A program made the translations under genes and the position numbers. The notes under the pieces were generated by a model. That model was not told the DNA's origin, did no database searches, and was given only the letters and a program-made list of their open reading frames with translations. 64,000 nt of DNA from Euphorbia lathyris (lineage: Eukaryota > Streptophyta > Magnoliopsida > Malpighiales > Euphorbiaceae). This document shows, piece after piece, positions 12,156 through 23,707 of this stretch (its first letter is position 1; every line of letters starts with the position of its first letter). The stretch spans positions 83,585,501 through 83,649,500 of the forward strand of contig NC_088915.1 in the NCBI RefSeq assembly GCF_963576675.1. Reading direction: 5' to 3'.

Positions 12156-12496
12156 TTTGAGCATCAAAATTTATTTTTATTTACCTTTATTTTGAATTCG
12201 TATCTAGCGTAATCCAAATTCTTCAAGAATAAACACCTTATCAAGTGCATTACACGCTTACAATCTCTTTGTCTAGAGAACTGGGAAAAAATAACTTCTT
12301 GATAATAATGATAATATAACATAATTTATAATTGAAATAAACTTCTTTGTAAGTATAATATTTCAATACATCTTTAATATTTTATTCAATATGTCTTAAA
12401 CTTCAATGAACAACTATTGTGTGAAGCTTTATATCTATTTGTACCAAAATACATAAAAATAAAAAATACAATCCATATCAGTTAGATAAAACTCAA

Positions 12497-12843
12497 ATTC
12501 TTGAGTAACGGCACAAATGGATCTGAAAGATGAAACTATAACAACTATTGTTTAATAAAAATAAAATAACAACAACATATGAAAAAATCTAATACTTACC
12601 GATTTTAGTTGTCCATGCATCTTCTATTTCTATCGGGTTTCTTCGATTGGAGATATCAGTTTGAAAAAAAAAACAAATAAAAAAGAAAAACATTGATAAG
12701 GTAGCGAGAGGTATAGAACCTGGGTAACGGCAGAAATGGAACTGAAAGATGAAACTGTAACAACTATTGTTTAATAAAAATAAAACAACAATACAATTGA
12801 GAACAAAATAACTACAACTTATGAAAAAAATCGAATAATTACA
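12497..12843. repeat. Tandem duplication, about 225-bp period
   Basis: The text GAGTAACGGCACAAATGGA, then CTGAAAGATGAAACT and AACAACTATTGTTTAATAAA, recurs from 12723 onward with few changes. The second copy has a short extra piece (CAATTGAGAACAAAATAAC). It lies wholly inside the minus-strand Helitron. Confidence 0.7.
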
Positions 12844-13624
12844 TTCAGAAATATAATACTATCTATAATGACCAATGAATATAATGGCAGAATACTATCT
12901 ATCATGCTTTATATAGAAGTTTATTTGTCACTTTTGGATTTCCTTTGCTTTGTGTTTTTTCATCTTCCCGTAACTCTTACTTTCTTTTATTATTTTCATT
13001 AATGGGCTAATAATTGTTTAATTTATTATAAATATAAATCTGTTATTTTTTATTAATTAAATCTTTTTAATCTTGATTTTTTACTACGTCGACAACTCAT
13101 CAAAAATACCTCTAAACCACTTCTTCTTATTTCTCTCTGCTTCCGCTATTATATATAATATAGATTATATAGTCTCGCGGTTTTTATTTCGTTAACTCCT
13201 TAGTCCTTATGTTTGAATCAATGGTCAAACTATACTAAAGAAATTTCAAAATACCAAAATTACCCTTTAATCTATGTTTTAATAATAAACATTATATTTT
13301 TTCTATTTTATGTTTTTTTTCTCTTTTTTCTACATAATCATAATCTCTCATATATTAAGTAATTAATTTATTAAGTTTTATATAATTATAGAACTTTAAT
13401 TTAGTAACATAAAATTTATTGACTAAAAAAAATAATGAAAAATATTTCAAAATTATTAAAATAGAAGTAAAACTATATAAAATTATAAAAAAATAATTTT
13501 TATTTATTTCTGATAAATTTCATGAATCAACAAATAGAATATGATTTTTTTAAATCATCGAAAAATTCATAATAATATTAATGTTAGTATTAAAAAATAT
13601 AAAATATAAAAATTTAAGAGAATA

Positions 13625-13627
<3 letters not shown>

Positions 13628-13687
<60 letters not shown>
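13628..13687. repeat. (AT)n microsatellite
   Basis: About 29 uninterrupted AT units inside the Mutator-type MITE. Other (AT)n tracts lie at 21130-21163, 25208-25229 and 51948-51984. Confidence 0.95.
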
Positions 13688-13693
<6 letters not shown>

Positions 13694-14314
13694 GTATACA
13701 CAAGTATATATCAATTTTGGTGTATATATTTCAAATACATCATTAAAACTATTTAGATTAAATTTGCAACTTAAAGATAAGTTTTTTTTTATGTATGTAA
13801 CTAGGGGTAATATTGTACTTTCATCTAAAAAACAAATGGAAGAACTAAAGAGTTGATTAAAACAAAACTTAAAGATCTTATAATAATATGCTGGACTTAC
13901 TAGTTTGTTCTGTAAAAACATGGGGACTTTATAATTATTTACCCTAATACATATAAGTTAATTATAAACTTATGTCTAAAATATTTACTACATTATTAAC
14001 ACATTTACAAACGATTTATCACAATACACGAAACTACTCTAATTTATCGATAATCATTTTTATAATGTAACAATAATATAAGAGCTAAAACTAGCATGTC
14101 CAAATTGAAAGGTAAAGTTATTATTATTTTTTTCTCTCTTAATGCTATTCAAATTTATTTTTCAAATTGACGAATGAATTCAACGAAAAATTCAGCGCAA
14201 CCACCTACTGCTACATATATGCCTTTTCAATAGTATGCAATCATTTGTCAATTTTTTTAACGTAAGTATACTAACCGAACTAATTGAAGTCTAATAGTCA
14301 GATTAATCCAAATT

Positions 14315-15263
14315 TTAAACTCTAACAATAGGAACTATTACACCGTCTAACGCATCAAACATTATTTTACCAGAACCATGATCTCCCCAATCTGGACCTC
14401 GGTTGTTGAGAAATTTCCAATACCCCACCATCATGTTTGCCCTCCTACTCCATCTGCCCTTATAACCCGTAATAGCCACTGCATGACGCAAAGGAGTTTT
14501 TCCATCATCATGTGTTATAACTGCACCCTCTCTTGTGTAAATAGAATTTTCCTCATGACTAGTGCGTATTGTGAAACATCCCACAAGCGTGCCGTGCTTG
14601 TCCAAAGATCGAATGAGATGCTCAATCATATCTTTATTTTGAACATCGTAATCCAATGTTTCAATCTTATGTAGTTTATATCTTTTCCATGTCTGTCAAA
14701 AATTATAGCACACACAACACAGAATAATAAAAGCTGTAAGTTGTAACTTTGGAAGAAAATTAAAAGGCAAAAAATTCAGCTTTCTGATAAAATGAAACAC
14801 AAAACAAAAATGATACTTTCTTATAGCGATTATAACGTCTCGGTCCGACAAAACGATAACGTTTTGCAGTTGTAACGCCTCTGTTTATCAGAAAGTCAAA
14901 AACGTTGAAAGCAGACCAGTCCAAGCATGCATCGATACAATGTTGTATCGATAGCCGCGGTGTCCGCTTGTATCAACCAATCTTTCTCCTCCGAGCGAGT
15001 CTAAGCCTAGAATGCATTAACCGCTGCGTGAGGTATACAACTCGCCACTAGAAAGAAAAATTCATCAGCACAAAGATATGTGCAAATAGAGAGCAAGTAA
15101 TGAATATGTAAAAAGAGAAGAACTCACCATCCCCTTGATTTTCAGGCCTTGGCAAAATTCGATGTCTCTTTATCCGACGTTCCCTTCCACTTTGCCGTCG
15201 TCGGTGGAAAGAATATGACCAAGTTCCGTCATGCATCAACTTGAGAGACAACTTGAGAGCCAT
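14315..15263 (-). pseudogene. Papain-like (C1A) cysteine protease pseudogene without the catalytic Cys
   Basis: Three exons fit splice signals: 15263-15128 (ATG start, donor GTGAGT), 15047-14817 (acceptor TAG, donor GTATCA) and 14692-14315 (acceptor ACAG). Exon 3 holds the late catalytic region: LRHAVAITGY (His) and FLNNRGPDWGDHGSG (Asn and WG..G). Exon 2 has FDFLINRGVTTAKRYRF, like the mid-domain of plant papain relatives. Exon 1 ends ILPRPENQGDG, matching the conserved PV.NQG.. before the active site, but the next residues that should give CGSC are absent and exon 2 opens directly with Trp. Exon 1 is also out of phase by one base, and exon 2 has an in-frame TGA (14975-14973). I infer a dead gene. 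The known family role is proteolysis in vacuole or apoplast. No signal peptide is visible. Confidence 0.7.
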
Positions 15264-16778
15264 CTCTGATTAATGAGAAACAAAGAAAGGAGATGATAGT
15301 TGTTAATTGTTATATAGTGCTACCAACCAATACCCACATCTACTACTGGAAAATCACTTTTTAGCTGTTGTCAAAAATATTTTTTTCTAAAATCTTTGCT
15401 CTCTCGTTATGGAAAACTCTGTTACTAAAGTGTTACGAGCCTGAAATTTATCTTTTGCAATATATATTTCTAGTGTATGTATATATAAACAATTAACATA
15501 TTTCTTGAAGTAATGTATAAATTAGAGGGATTAGGACCAAATTATCCAAGAACTGAAGTAGAAAAATTAAAAAAATAGAGGAAAAATATTTAAATAACAA
15601 AATCAGAATGATAAATGAAGTTCTGAACCATAAAGATTAAAGAAACAAGAATGATAAAAATCAAGAAATGGAACTTCAACCAGAAAAATTAAAGAACAAT
15701 TAAAAGAATATAAATAACAAAACCAGAATGATAAATTACATACCGAATAAATCTACACGGCTTTGATCTTGAGTGAACTATTGCAAAATTCTGATGAACG
15801 AATGCAATGCGATTTCGATCTTTAAAAAGAGAGGAGGAATCTACCGGTGGTGAGTGAGAATAAGGCTATGGACGGCTAAGTTTTGATCGGCCATGGAAGA
15901 AGCTTTCTTTCTCCAGGTTAGGGCTCATCCAGCATTTCGTATTCAATCTGAAATAAAGGAGGGGCTACACGACTGATGATTCTGTGTGACCATCTGCCAA
16001 ATAATATGGTTCGTACACATGCAGTCACGCAACGACATGGACCTGCCCAAACAGTTGCTGCCGACTCTCATTCCTCAACAAGCCGTTGGCAAGCAGTAAT
16101 AATATCAAAGTTTTTAATTATAAAATAACCTGGTGGCTCTTTTTGTAGTAGTTTTTAATTTTAATAAAACAGAATTCTTTACATGTTCTATTTCTTTTTA
16201 GTGTTTTGCCAATTAATGTTGAATTGTCAATTATCATGTATATAAAGGTCCAGTGATTATATAACTAACGCTTTGTTTGACAATTCACCGGAACGTTTGG
16301 TATTCTATTGAGATAATTTTTTTCACGTTTTCATGAAATAATTTTTTTCATGAGCGTCTTATCAAGCAGAACAGCCTTACCCGGGTCAAAGATCCACTAG
16401 CATCTCCATTTCCAAATACACCAAGTTACTGTGACAAAAAAAATCGGCTAGTGATAACCAAATCAATGCACATCCTGACTCAAATTGTGGAGGAACAAAT
16501 TCGAAAGGCCTGTCTCAAAAAACACATTAGCATCCTCGAAGGAAATAAAAAGGGAGCTAAATATGCTTCACACACATGTAGTCACGAACGACATGGACCT
16601 GCGACTCCCTGCCCGAACAGTAGTCACAGTCCGGATTCAAACTTAGGTGCCGCGTGAAGCGACTCTCATTCCTCAACAAGTCGTTGGAAAGCAGTAATAT
16701 CAAAGTAATATAAAAGTTTTAATTGCAAAACGACGTATAAAAAAACCACTTATAAAAAGGAACAAATTTAAAAATTTA
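15264..16778. other. No gene; diverged internal duplications
   Basis: Two pairs of related blocks are visible. One pair is 15548-15625 and 15668-15740 (AAATAACAAAA.CAGAATGATAAAT). The other is about 16013-16135 and 16567-16735 (ACATGGACCTGC, CGACTCTCATTCCTCAACAAG, AAGCAGTAAT), about 555 bp apart. The part just right of 15263 would be the promoter side of the protease pseudogene. The ORF 16451-16657 runs into the second duplication and has no domain. Confidence 0.45.
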
Positions 16779-18597
16779 AAATGACATATAATAAAAAACG
16801 GAAGGAGTAATTAATAGGAAAAAGTACAAAAATAAACCATGTGGTTTGGACCAGTACAAAAATAAAGGGTGTTGTTAAATTTAGCCATTGTCTCACACAC
16901 TTAGCCTAAGGAAAATGATGAAACTGCCTTTATTGTTTTTGGGAAGCAAAATTTTTTTTTTTTTCTCTCTACGGAACGCGGGCATGTAAACATCACACCT
17001 CACCACGTGGTGAGAGTGGTGAGGTGTGATGTTCACACGCCCACGTGTGAATTTTTTTTCCAATTTTAAATTCTAATTATTATTATTCTAAACAATTCTA
17101 AATATTATAATTATTTTAAAAAATTCTAAATATTATAATTATTAACATTATATTAAATAATATATGTGAAGTATTAAATATGTATTAAAATGTGTTAAAA
17201 ACAACAAGTTTTAAAAAATTCTAAATATTAAAAAATTACAACAAGTCAATTCACCCAGTTCCATTCCTCCATAATCTGCTCCAGATCAGTCCTAACTGGT
17301 GGAGCACGAGTGCGATCGCTCGATGAGCGACATCTCCCAAACGACCAACCCACTACACAAAATTAAATGTTTAAAATGACATATAATAAAAAACGGAAGG
17401 AGTAATTAATAGGAAAAAGTACAAAAATAAACCATGTGGTTTGGACCAGTACAAAAATAAAGGGTGTTGTTAAATTTAGCCATTGTTTCACACACTTAGC
17501 CTAAGGGAAATGACGAAACTGCCCTTATTGTTTTTGGGAAGCAAAAAGTTTTTTTTCTCTCTACGAAACGCGGGCATGTAAACATCATACCTCACCACGT
17601 GGTGAGACGTGTGGCTAATACGCCACCAACTAGTGAGGTGTGATGTTCACACGCCCACGTGTGAACTTTTTTTTCCAATTTTAAATTCTAATTATTATTA
17701 TTCTAAATATTATAATTATTTTATAGAATTCTAAATATTATAATTATTAACATTATATTAAATAATATACGTGAAGTATTAAATAGGTATTAAAATGTGT
17801 TAAAAACAACCAATTCTAAAAAATTCTAAATATTAAAAAATTACAACAAGTCAATTCGTCCAGTTCCATTCCTCCATAATCTGCTCCAGATCAGTCCTAA
17901 CTGGTGGAGCACGAGTGCGATCGCCCGATGAGCGACGTCTCCCAAACAGCCAACCCACTGCACAAAATTAAATGTTTAAAATGACATATAATAAAAAACG
18001 GAAGGAGTAATTAATAAGAAAAAGTACAAAAATAAACCATGTGGTTTGGACCAGTACAAAAATAAAGGGTATTGTTAAATTTAGCCATTGTTTCACACAC
18101 TTAGCCTAAGGGAAATGACGAAACTGCCCTTATTGTTTTTGGGAAGCAAAAAGTTTTTTTTTTCTCTCTACGGAACGCGGGCATGTAAACATCACACCTC
18201 ACCACGTGGTGAGACGTGTGGCTAATACGCCACCAACTGGTGAGGTGTGATGTTCACACGCTCACGTGTGAACTTTTTTTTTCCAATTTTAAATTCTAAT
18301 TATTATTATTCTAAATAGTATAATTATTTTATAGAATTCTAAATATTATAATTATTAACATTATATTAAATAATATACGTGAAGTATTAAATATGTATTA
18401 AAATGTGTTAAAAATAACAAGTTCTAAAAAATTCTAAATATTAAAAAATTACAACAAGTCAATTCGCCCAGTTCCATTCCTCCATAATCTGCTCCAGATC
18501 AGTCCTAACTGGTGGAGCCTGCTCAGCATGCACGAGTGCGATCGCCCGATGAGCGACGTCTCCCAAACAACTAACCCACTGCACAAAATTAAATGTT
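16779..18597. repeat. Triplicated 595-608 bp block with palindromic core
   Basis: Three head-to-tail copies start near 16781, 17376 and 17981. Each runs from ATGACATATAATAAAAAACG through ACCATGTGGTTTGGACC, a palindromic core (CATCACACCTCACCACGTGG and its inverse, with CACGTG), and an AT-rich middle, and ends with the antisense last exon of the plant-mobile-domain gene. Copies 2 and 3 have an extra insert in the palindrome (ACGTGTGGCTAATACGCC) that copy 1 lacks. Copies 1 and 2 share a 13-bp deletion in the exon part that copy 3 lacks. Copy 3 is attached to the gene, so copies 1 and 2 look derived. Confidence 0.9.
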
Positions 18598-19267
18598 AGA
18601 AAAAAACATAGGTAAAACAATAATAAATAATAAAAAACTTACATATTCGATGTTAGAGCGAGAATGGTGGACCGGCACATCCTGAGGGGCACGAAGCAGT
18701 CGTGGATGTGAATATCGTCTGTACCACTCTATGTACCCGGCAACACAAGCACCAGGATCGGCTCCAACTGTCTGGAATCTCCTCCAATCAACGCCACGAG
18801 TAGATGAAAATCTCCACCAAGTATCATCAAATGTCACTCTAGAATGCACAAGTCTGTACGATACAAATTTCCATGGCCAAAATGCAGTATCAGGTCTAAT
18901 ATGCTTAGCCGGGATAGTCTGAATATAATCGACCAGACAAAGTATTCGGTCGGGCATATATGGCTCAACAATATCTCTACACAGTATCCACCCGGCATAG
19001 GACACTCGAAACTGATCATCATCGGCGACTGGACCATAAGGAAACTACATCACCTGCAAAAAAAAAAAAATAACATGTTAATAAGAAATGGCATTTGTTT
19101 AATTAAATTGTTGCAAGTTATAAAAAATTATTTTACCTCGGCTGCCGTCATCTAGTCCAACTGTGCATGTCCAACAGCCCATGTGACGCCGGCGTGAATC
19201 TCCTAGAGATGGGACGGCCTGATCCTATCGCTGCTGGTAGGATAGATTTCCCAGCTAACTCCACCTC
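18459..19267 (-). pseudogene. Plant mobile domain (PMD) gene 3' part, broken
   Basis: Three exons read on the minus strand: about 19267-19137 (GGVSWEIYP, then a stop, then TAAE), 19053-18643 (FPYGP, DDDQFRVSYAGWILCRDIVE, PYMPDRILCLVDYIQTIP, WYRRYSHPRL) and 18578-18459 (39 residues to TGA, starting WVSCLGDVAHRAIALVHAEQ). Splice signals are GTAAAA, TTGCAG, GTAAGT and TGCAG. This is the pattern of the plant mobile domain found in transposon-encoded and domesticated proteins. An in-frame TAG replaces the expected Trp at the start of the second exon. A possible first exon lies at 19884-19831 (ATG, donor GTACAT). Weak end-to-end similarity (AAACCATGTGGTTT left, AAACTATGTGGTTT near 20018) suggests the gene sits in a TIR element. 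Confidence 0.65.
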
Positions 19268-19555
19268 TACACATATTAACCATATTATTTTATAAAATTA
19301 GAAACCTACTACAAATATTATTCGTCTAACTAAAAAGAATTAAAACTATTATAACTATAAAAAAATTAAAATATTATTCTAATTAAATATTTATAGCTAT
19401 AATTTATAACTATAATTTTAAAAAGAAAAAATATTTATAACTATAATTTAAAAAATATATATATTATTCTAACTAAATAAAAATATTTTAAACTAGAAAA
19501 TAAAAAATAAAAAAGTTAAAAAATTATTCTAACTATAATTTCAAAAAAAAATATT

Positions 19556-19755
19556 ACCTCCGGACGTATAAACATCACGCCCCCACAGGTGGAGGCGTGT
19601 TGTTCATACGCTCTATCTGTGTTGGGGGCGTATGAGTATCACGCCTCCACCACAGATGGGGCGTATGAACATTATGCCCTTACATGTGTAGGGGCGTAAT
19701 GTTTATACGCCCCTACCTGTGTTGGGGCGTGATGTTCATATGCCCCGACACGGAA
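19556..19755. repeat. Cluster of inverted repeats around CGCCCC
   Basis: Within 200 bases the motif CGTATGAACATCACGCCCC and its inverse GGGGCGTGATGTTCATA occur at least seven times with changes, alternating in orientation (19563, 19590, 19627, 19660, 19690, 19725). The block is much more GC-rich than its surroundings and could form several hairpins. It lies upstream of the PMD gene on the gene strand. Confidence 0.8.
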
Positions 19756-21029
19756 ATCAGGTGTTTTCAAAATGATCTGATTTCACTAAATAGAACCGTA
19801 AATAAATGAAATTTCGATGCAAATTATGTACCATGAGTCCTTTCTCATGGCGGCTCCTCCCCCGATCCATGTTTTTCATTAATAAATTAGTCTCGATTAG
19901 ATTAAAGAGAGATTAGGTTGTTTGAGAGGATTTGAAAATTTGATGAAATGGTATTTTAGTCTTTGCAATAGGTTAAGTGTTGGAAATCTAGGCTAAGTAT
20001 AGTAATCCATCAAATAAACTATGTGGTTTAAAGTTGACAAATATTTATATCTTGAGATTGATTCTGTTAGTAAATACAATCTAAAATAACAGTATTAAAA
20101 AAGTTAAAATAACAGTGAAAATCAAAGGTTAAAAGGATATTTTTATCTTTATATTTGTTTATTTTATAATTTAATTTTTAATAATCTTCCTACACAATCA
20201 CTATCCTACACATTATTTGTCTCTTCAATCTCACTCTCTCCATAAATTATCTCTCTCTTCTCGGTTTGCACCCTGCAACTACAAATTCTAACAAATTAAG
20301 TTGCAATTTTTTTCATCTCTCTCTAGTCTCCTACCTCCATCTGTCTCCTTCACCACATTTAGGAGAGACCATTATTACCACGTGGTATCCAGGGACGGAG
20401 CCAGAAATCTATACATGTGGAGCTAATTTTAACTTTGTTGTTGGCATTAATTTTTTTTAATCTCCAGTACGTTAAAACTCTGTGGTTTTGATAAAATTAT
20501 TTATAATTTTCATAAAATTTAAGTCAAAGTTATTTGAGTCTAAAAATAAGAATTTGATTTTTTTTTTTTATGAAAAGGAGATATAATAAATTTTAAAAAA
20601 AAGATATAATAAAAATAAGTTTAAGAGAAAAAAACCCATTTGAAAAAATAAAGTTTTTTTAAACAAAATGAGTTTGATTTGGATTAAACCCATGACCTCT
20701 CATTTTAAAATAAATGTACTAAACCAACTCAATAACTTTTTGGTTCGTAAGTGTATCCACCGCCGACAGCAGTGAGTATTCACTTTCGTAGATGGTTTGC
20801 ACCTCTATGGGTGGGACTGCTGGCCACGGAAATTAAAATAATATTAGAATAAACTATATCTATTAAATATAAACTAATATCCCGGGTGCTACATAGGATA
20901 AAACTCTATGATACTTACATTTTCTTTTGTTTTTCGGTGTTTTGGGACCTCAACAAATAGTTTCGAGTTATTGTTAATATAAAATCGAATGATTCAATTT
21001 TTATATATCTCTCGTAGATAGATTCACTA
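19756..21029. other. No gene; hAT fragment near 20390
   Basis: CAGGGACGGAGCCAG at 20390-20404 equals the terminus of the hAT MITE at 38014, followed by AAATCTATACATGTGG, which also matches the remnant near 36800. No right end or TSD was found, so it is a fragment. The ORFs 20266-20460 and others have no domain. Confidence 0.45.
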
Positions 21030-21123
21030 CTATGAAGCACCGATATGGGTACGTGTATAGGTATGAGTATGACAAATCATATTTCTAAAAAATATGAGAT
21101 ACGAGTATGGTGGGGATACGATA

Positions 21124-21166
<43 letters not shown>

Positions 21167-21529
21167 AATGAAAAATGTAAAAGATATATAAATATATAAA
21201 CCACAAACCACATTCATAAAGTCATTATAAAACCATAAATAATACTCATAAATCACTATAAAACCACAAATATAGCATCTACAATATTAACTAATAAATC
21301 ATTAATACATAAAAAGCAAACATTTAATACTTAAAACTATTTGAAGTCGAAGTTGAACAGAAATTGAATGAGACTTTAATCCAACGGAGCAAGTTATGCA
21401 AACAGAACCAATAGGAGATTGAAGTTAGGGTTAACTAAGAACAATTTGGGTGGGGTTTTCATTTTTATTTTATATCATTGTATGTTTCAAACGGTAAGTA
21501 AATGGTGGGTTAATATTACTTTATTTAAT

Positions 21530-22470
21530 GGGAAAATTACAAAACTGGGTTAAATGGGAGGTCCATTTACATATTTAACTCATTTACTCATCCTACTACA
21601 TATCTAGACTGATTTTGTTTAACTTTTCCATAATACCCCCTAACCTTCAAACTTCCCACCACTCGCGAACGGCCGCTCCCCCTATCTCCTTGGTTATGCG
21701 AAAAGTTGCTCCAGCATTAATGATTTCACGACTTTTGATCTTCCTTTCTTCCTTTAAATTGCACGAAATCTGCACCATTTAGTCAAAATCACAATGAATT
21801 TCTCTTTTTCCTCTCTTCATCTCTTGATTCTGCAACTTCCCAACCCTAAAAAACGAAGCCATTGTTTTTCATCTTCCTGTTCGTTGCTTGGTTTCTTTCT
21901 TCTTGTTACCATCAAAGAAATGGTTTTTCTACGTTATTTCCTTCGTTCTTCCCATGTTATCATATTGTTATTGTCGCTTTTGGGGGTGAAATGGGCGAAA
22001 AATGTAAGTATCTGTTTTTTTCTGCGTTTTTTCATGAATACACTTCGTGAATCGATGGTTTTGCGAAGCTTTGCGAAGAGAACGAGCCTTGAAAGTGACG
22101 ATCTACTTCGTGAATCGATGATTTCGCGAAGATCTGCGAAGAGAAAGAGTCTGAAACGTATGGATCTATCTCGCGAATCGATTAGTTCGCGAAGTCTGCG
22201 AATAGATCCTCACGTTTCTGACCTCGCAGACTTCGTGAAAGCATCGATATGCGACGTAGATAGTCACGTTTCAGACCTTGCAGACTTCGCGAAAAAATCG
22301 TTTAGCGAAGTAAAATCACCTCTTTCCCTGCACATTTACATTCGCATGCTTCACGTTTCCCTGCACATTTACATTCGCATTCGCATGCTTCGCATGATAT
22401 GTAGTAGGATGAGTAAATGGGTTAAATATGTAAATGAGCCTCCCATTTGACCCAGTTTTATAATTTTTTC
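21530..22470. mobile_element. Small Mutator-like element with 75-bp TIRs
   Basis: Arms at 21530-21605 and 22396-22470 are near-perfect inverse copies (AAAACTGGGT.AAATGGGAGG, CATTTACATATTTAAC, CATTTACTCATCCTACTACA). The arms resemble those of the large element at 46654-51860 (ATTATAAAACT, CCATTTACATATTTA), so it may belong to the same family. No clear TSD is visible. It contains one ORF and a repeat array based on TTCGCGAA. Confidence 0.75.
21794..22450 (+). CDS. Repeat-derived ORF in the small Mutator-like element
   Basis: 218 codons from ATG 21794. The N-terminal third is hydrophobic (LLLVTIKEMVFL, VIILLLSLLGV). The rest is made of imperfect repeats encoded by the palindromic DNA array: LRESM, LSRESISSRS, then DPHVSDLADFVKAS and DSHVSDLADFAKKS. 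The final codons run into the right TIR. No known domain is recognised. The frame may be open by chance because the repeat unit lacks stops. A GT donor (GTAAGT near 22003) could instead make the first part an exon, as in the larger relative. Confidence 0.3.
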   Translation: MNFSFSSLHLLILQLPNPKKRSHCFSSSCSLLGFFLLVTIKEMVFLRYFLRSSHVIILLLSLLGVKWAKNVSICFFLRFFMNTLRESMVLRSFAKRTSLESDDLLRESMISRRSAKRKSLKRMDLSRESISSRSLRIDPHVSDLADFVKASICDVDSHVSDLADFAKKSFSEVKSPLSLHIYIRMLHVSLHIYIRIRMLRMICSRMSKWVKYVNEPPI

Positions 22471-22988
22471 TATGGTCATATAATTCTTATATTTTAATTT
22501 TTTTAAAACCCTACAATTTAACAAATTAATTATTAAAAGTATTTTCCAGTATATCCTCGACATATCTCCAGTATATCACGCATATCCCACTATAAGAAAA
22601 ACTGTAATTAGCAACCAATGTTTGAAACCAAATTAAAATTGGTTGTAATATTGCAACCTGTTTGGTTGCAAAGCAATGTCATTGGTTGTAAAGATGAGGA
22701 TTAGATTTGTGAAATAGATTTGCAACTAATATACGGTTTCAAAGGTATATTGGTTGGAAAAATTGCAACCAAATTGGTTGGAAAGTAAATATTCTAGTTG
22801 CAATTATTGTATCAATATTGGCACAATTTTACACCTAATTTTACAATCAATTATAACGATTAAGTAATAAAAAAAAATTAAAACACTTCTTTAAAATTTT
22901 TATTAAAAATTCTTCTTATTAATTAATTATAAATTAAAACATTTATATTTTTTATTTTGATAGCAAAATAAAAAAACACTTCACTAAT

Positions 22989-23707
22989 TAGGGATAAAGT
23001 ATCAAAATAGACCTATTGTATTTGTAGAAGTATCAGTTTAGTCTCAACGTAAAAAATAGCACCAATATCAGTTTAACGTTTAAAAAATGGTACCAATTTA
23101 GGCATCGATAACGGAACGTGACACGTCATTCATATTACTCCGTTAAGTTCTCAACTTAACGGTGTAATATGAATGTTGTGTCACATTTCGTTATCGAAAC
23201 CTAAATTGGTACCATTTTTTAAATGTTAAGCACATATTGGTGTTATTTTATGCGTTGAGCCTAAGCCCTTGTTTGGGAGGAGGTTAATGAGAGTAAATGG
23301 GAGTAATGGAAGGTTAAGTATTAAGTTAACCTTGTTTGGAAGTTATTTTTTGAGAGTAAATGGAGGTTAATGGGGTTAAATCTTTACTTCCTCTAACCTC
23401 CAAACTCTAACCTCCAAATTGGAGGTTAATGGGAGTAACGTAAACTTTTTTTAAATTTCTTGTCTCTGCAGTGTAAATTTAACCTTCCTTCCCTTCTATT
23501 TTTAAACTCCCAAACAAGGTTAAACATTTAACCTCATTTACATCCTATAAACTCCCAAACAAGGTTAACTTTTAACTTTCCATTCCATCACTTCCCTTCC
23601 CTTTCCATTACCTCCTTTAACTCTCACCTCCGTTAACCTCCAAACTCCCAAACAAAGGCTAAATTGATACTTCCGCAAAAAAACCATAGCCGTATTTTAG
23701 TACCCTA
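22989..23707. mobile_element. Foldback MITE inside the CACTA element
   Basis: The left arm (GTATCAAAATAG, AGAAGTATCA, CAACGTAAAAAATAGCACC, AATGGTACCAATTTAGG) is matched by the inverse right arm. The two meet at a palindromic centre near 23140-23165 (CCGTTAAGTTCTCAACTTAACGG). The right arm is interrupted by a Tourist-like MITE at 23265-23659. Confidence 0.8.
23265..23659. mobile_element. PIF/Harbinger Tourist-like MITE, TSD TAA
   Basis: Termini GCCCTTGTTTGGGAG and the inverse CTCCCAAACAAAGGC, flanked by TAA on both sides (23262-23264 and 23660-23662). 395 bp with several internal AACCTCC/GGAGGTT inversions and no ORF. The TAA target and the GGC..GTTTG termini are those of Tourist MITEs. Confidence 0.85.

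Larger units (their letters stand above)
10802..13164 (-). mobile_element. Non-autonomous Helitron, minus strand
   Basis: On the minus strand the 5' end reads A|TCTATATTATATATAATAG (edge at 13164), and the 3' end has the perfect hairpin CCCGTGC-GAT-GCACGGG (10812-10828) about 10 bases from the edge. Both edges fall between A and T, and removing the block restores continuity of the surrounding MITE arm. The terminal tetranucleotide reads CTAT, not canonical CTRR. No Rep/helicase ORF is present. Content is AT-rich, with a tandem duplication and a small LINE insertion. Confidence 0.65.
10732..13944. mobile_element. Mutator-type MITE split by a Helitron, perfect 9-bp TSD
   Basis: Ends are GGGTAAATAATTATAA and its inverse TTATAATTATTTACCC. 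The 9-bp direct repeat TAATACATA flanks both (10723-10731 and 13945-13953). Similarity of the inverted arms continues inward for about 200 bases once the Helitron at 10802-13164 is removed: TTAACTCCTTAGTCCTT at about 13193 pairs with the inverse of AAGAACTAAAGAGTTGA at 13840. A 9-bp TSD points to Mutator. No transposase. Confidence 0.85.
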
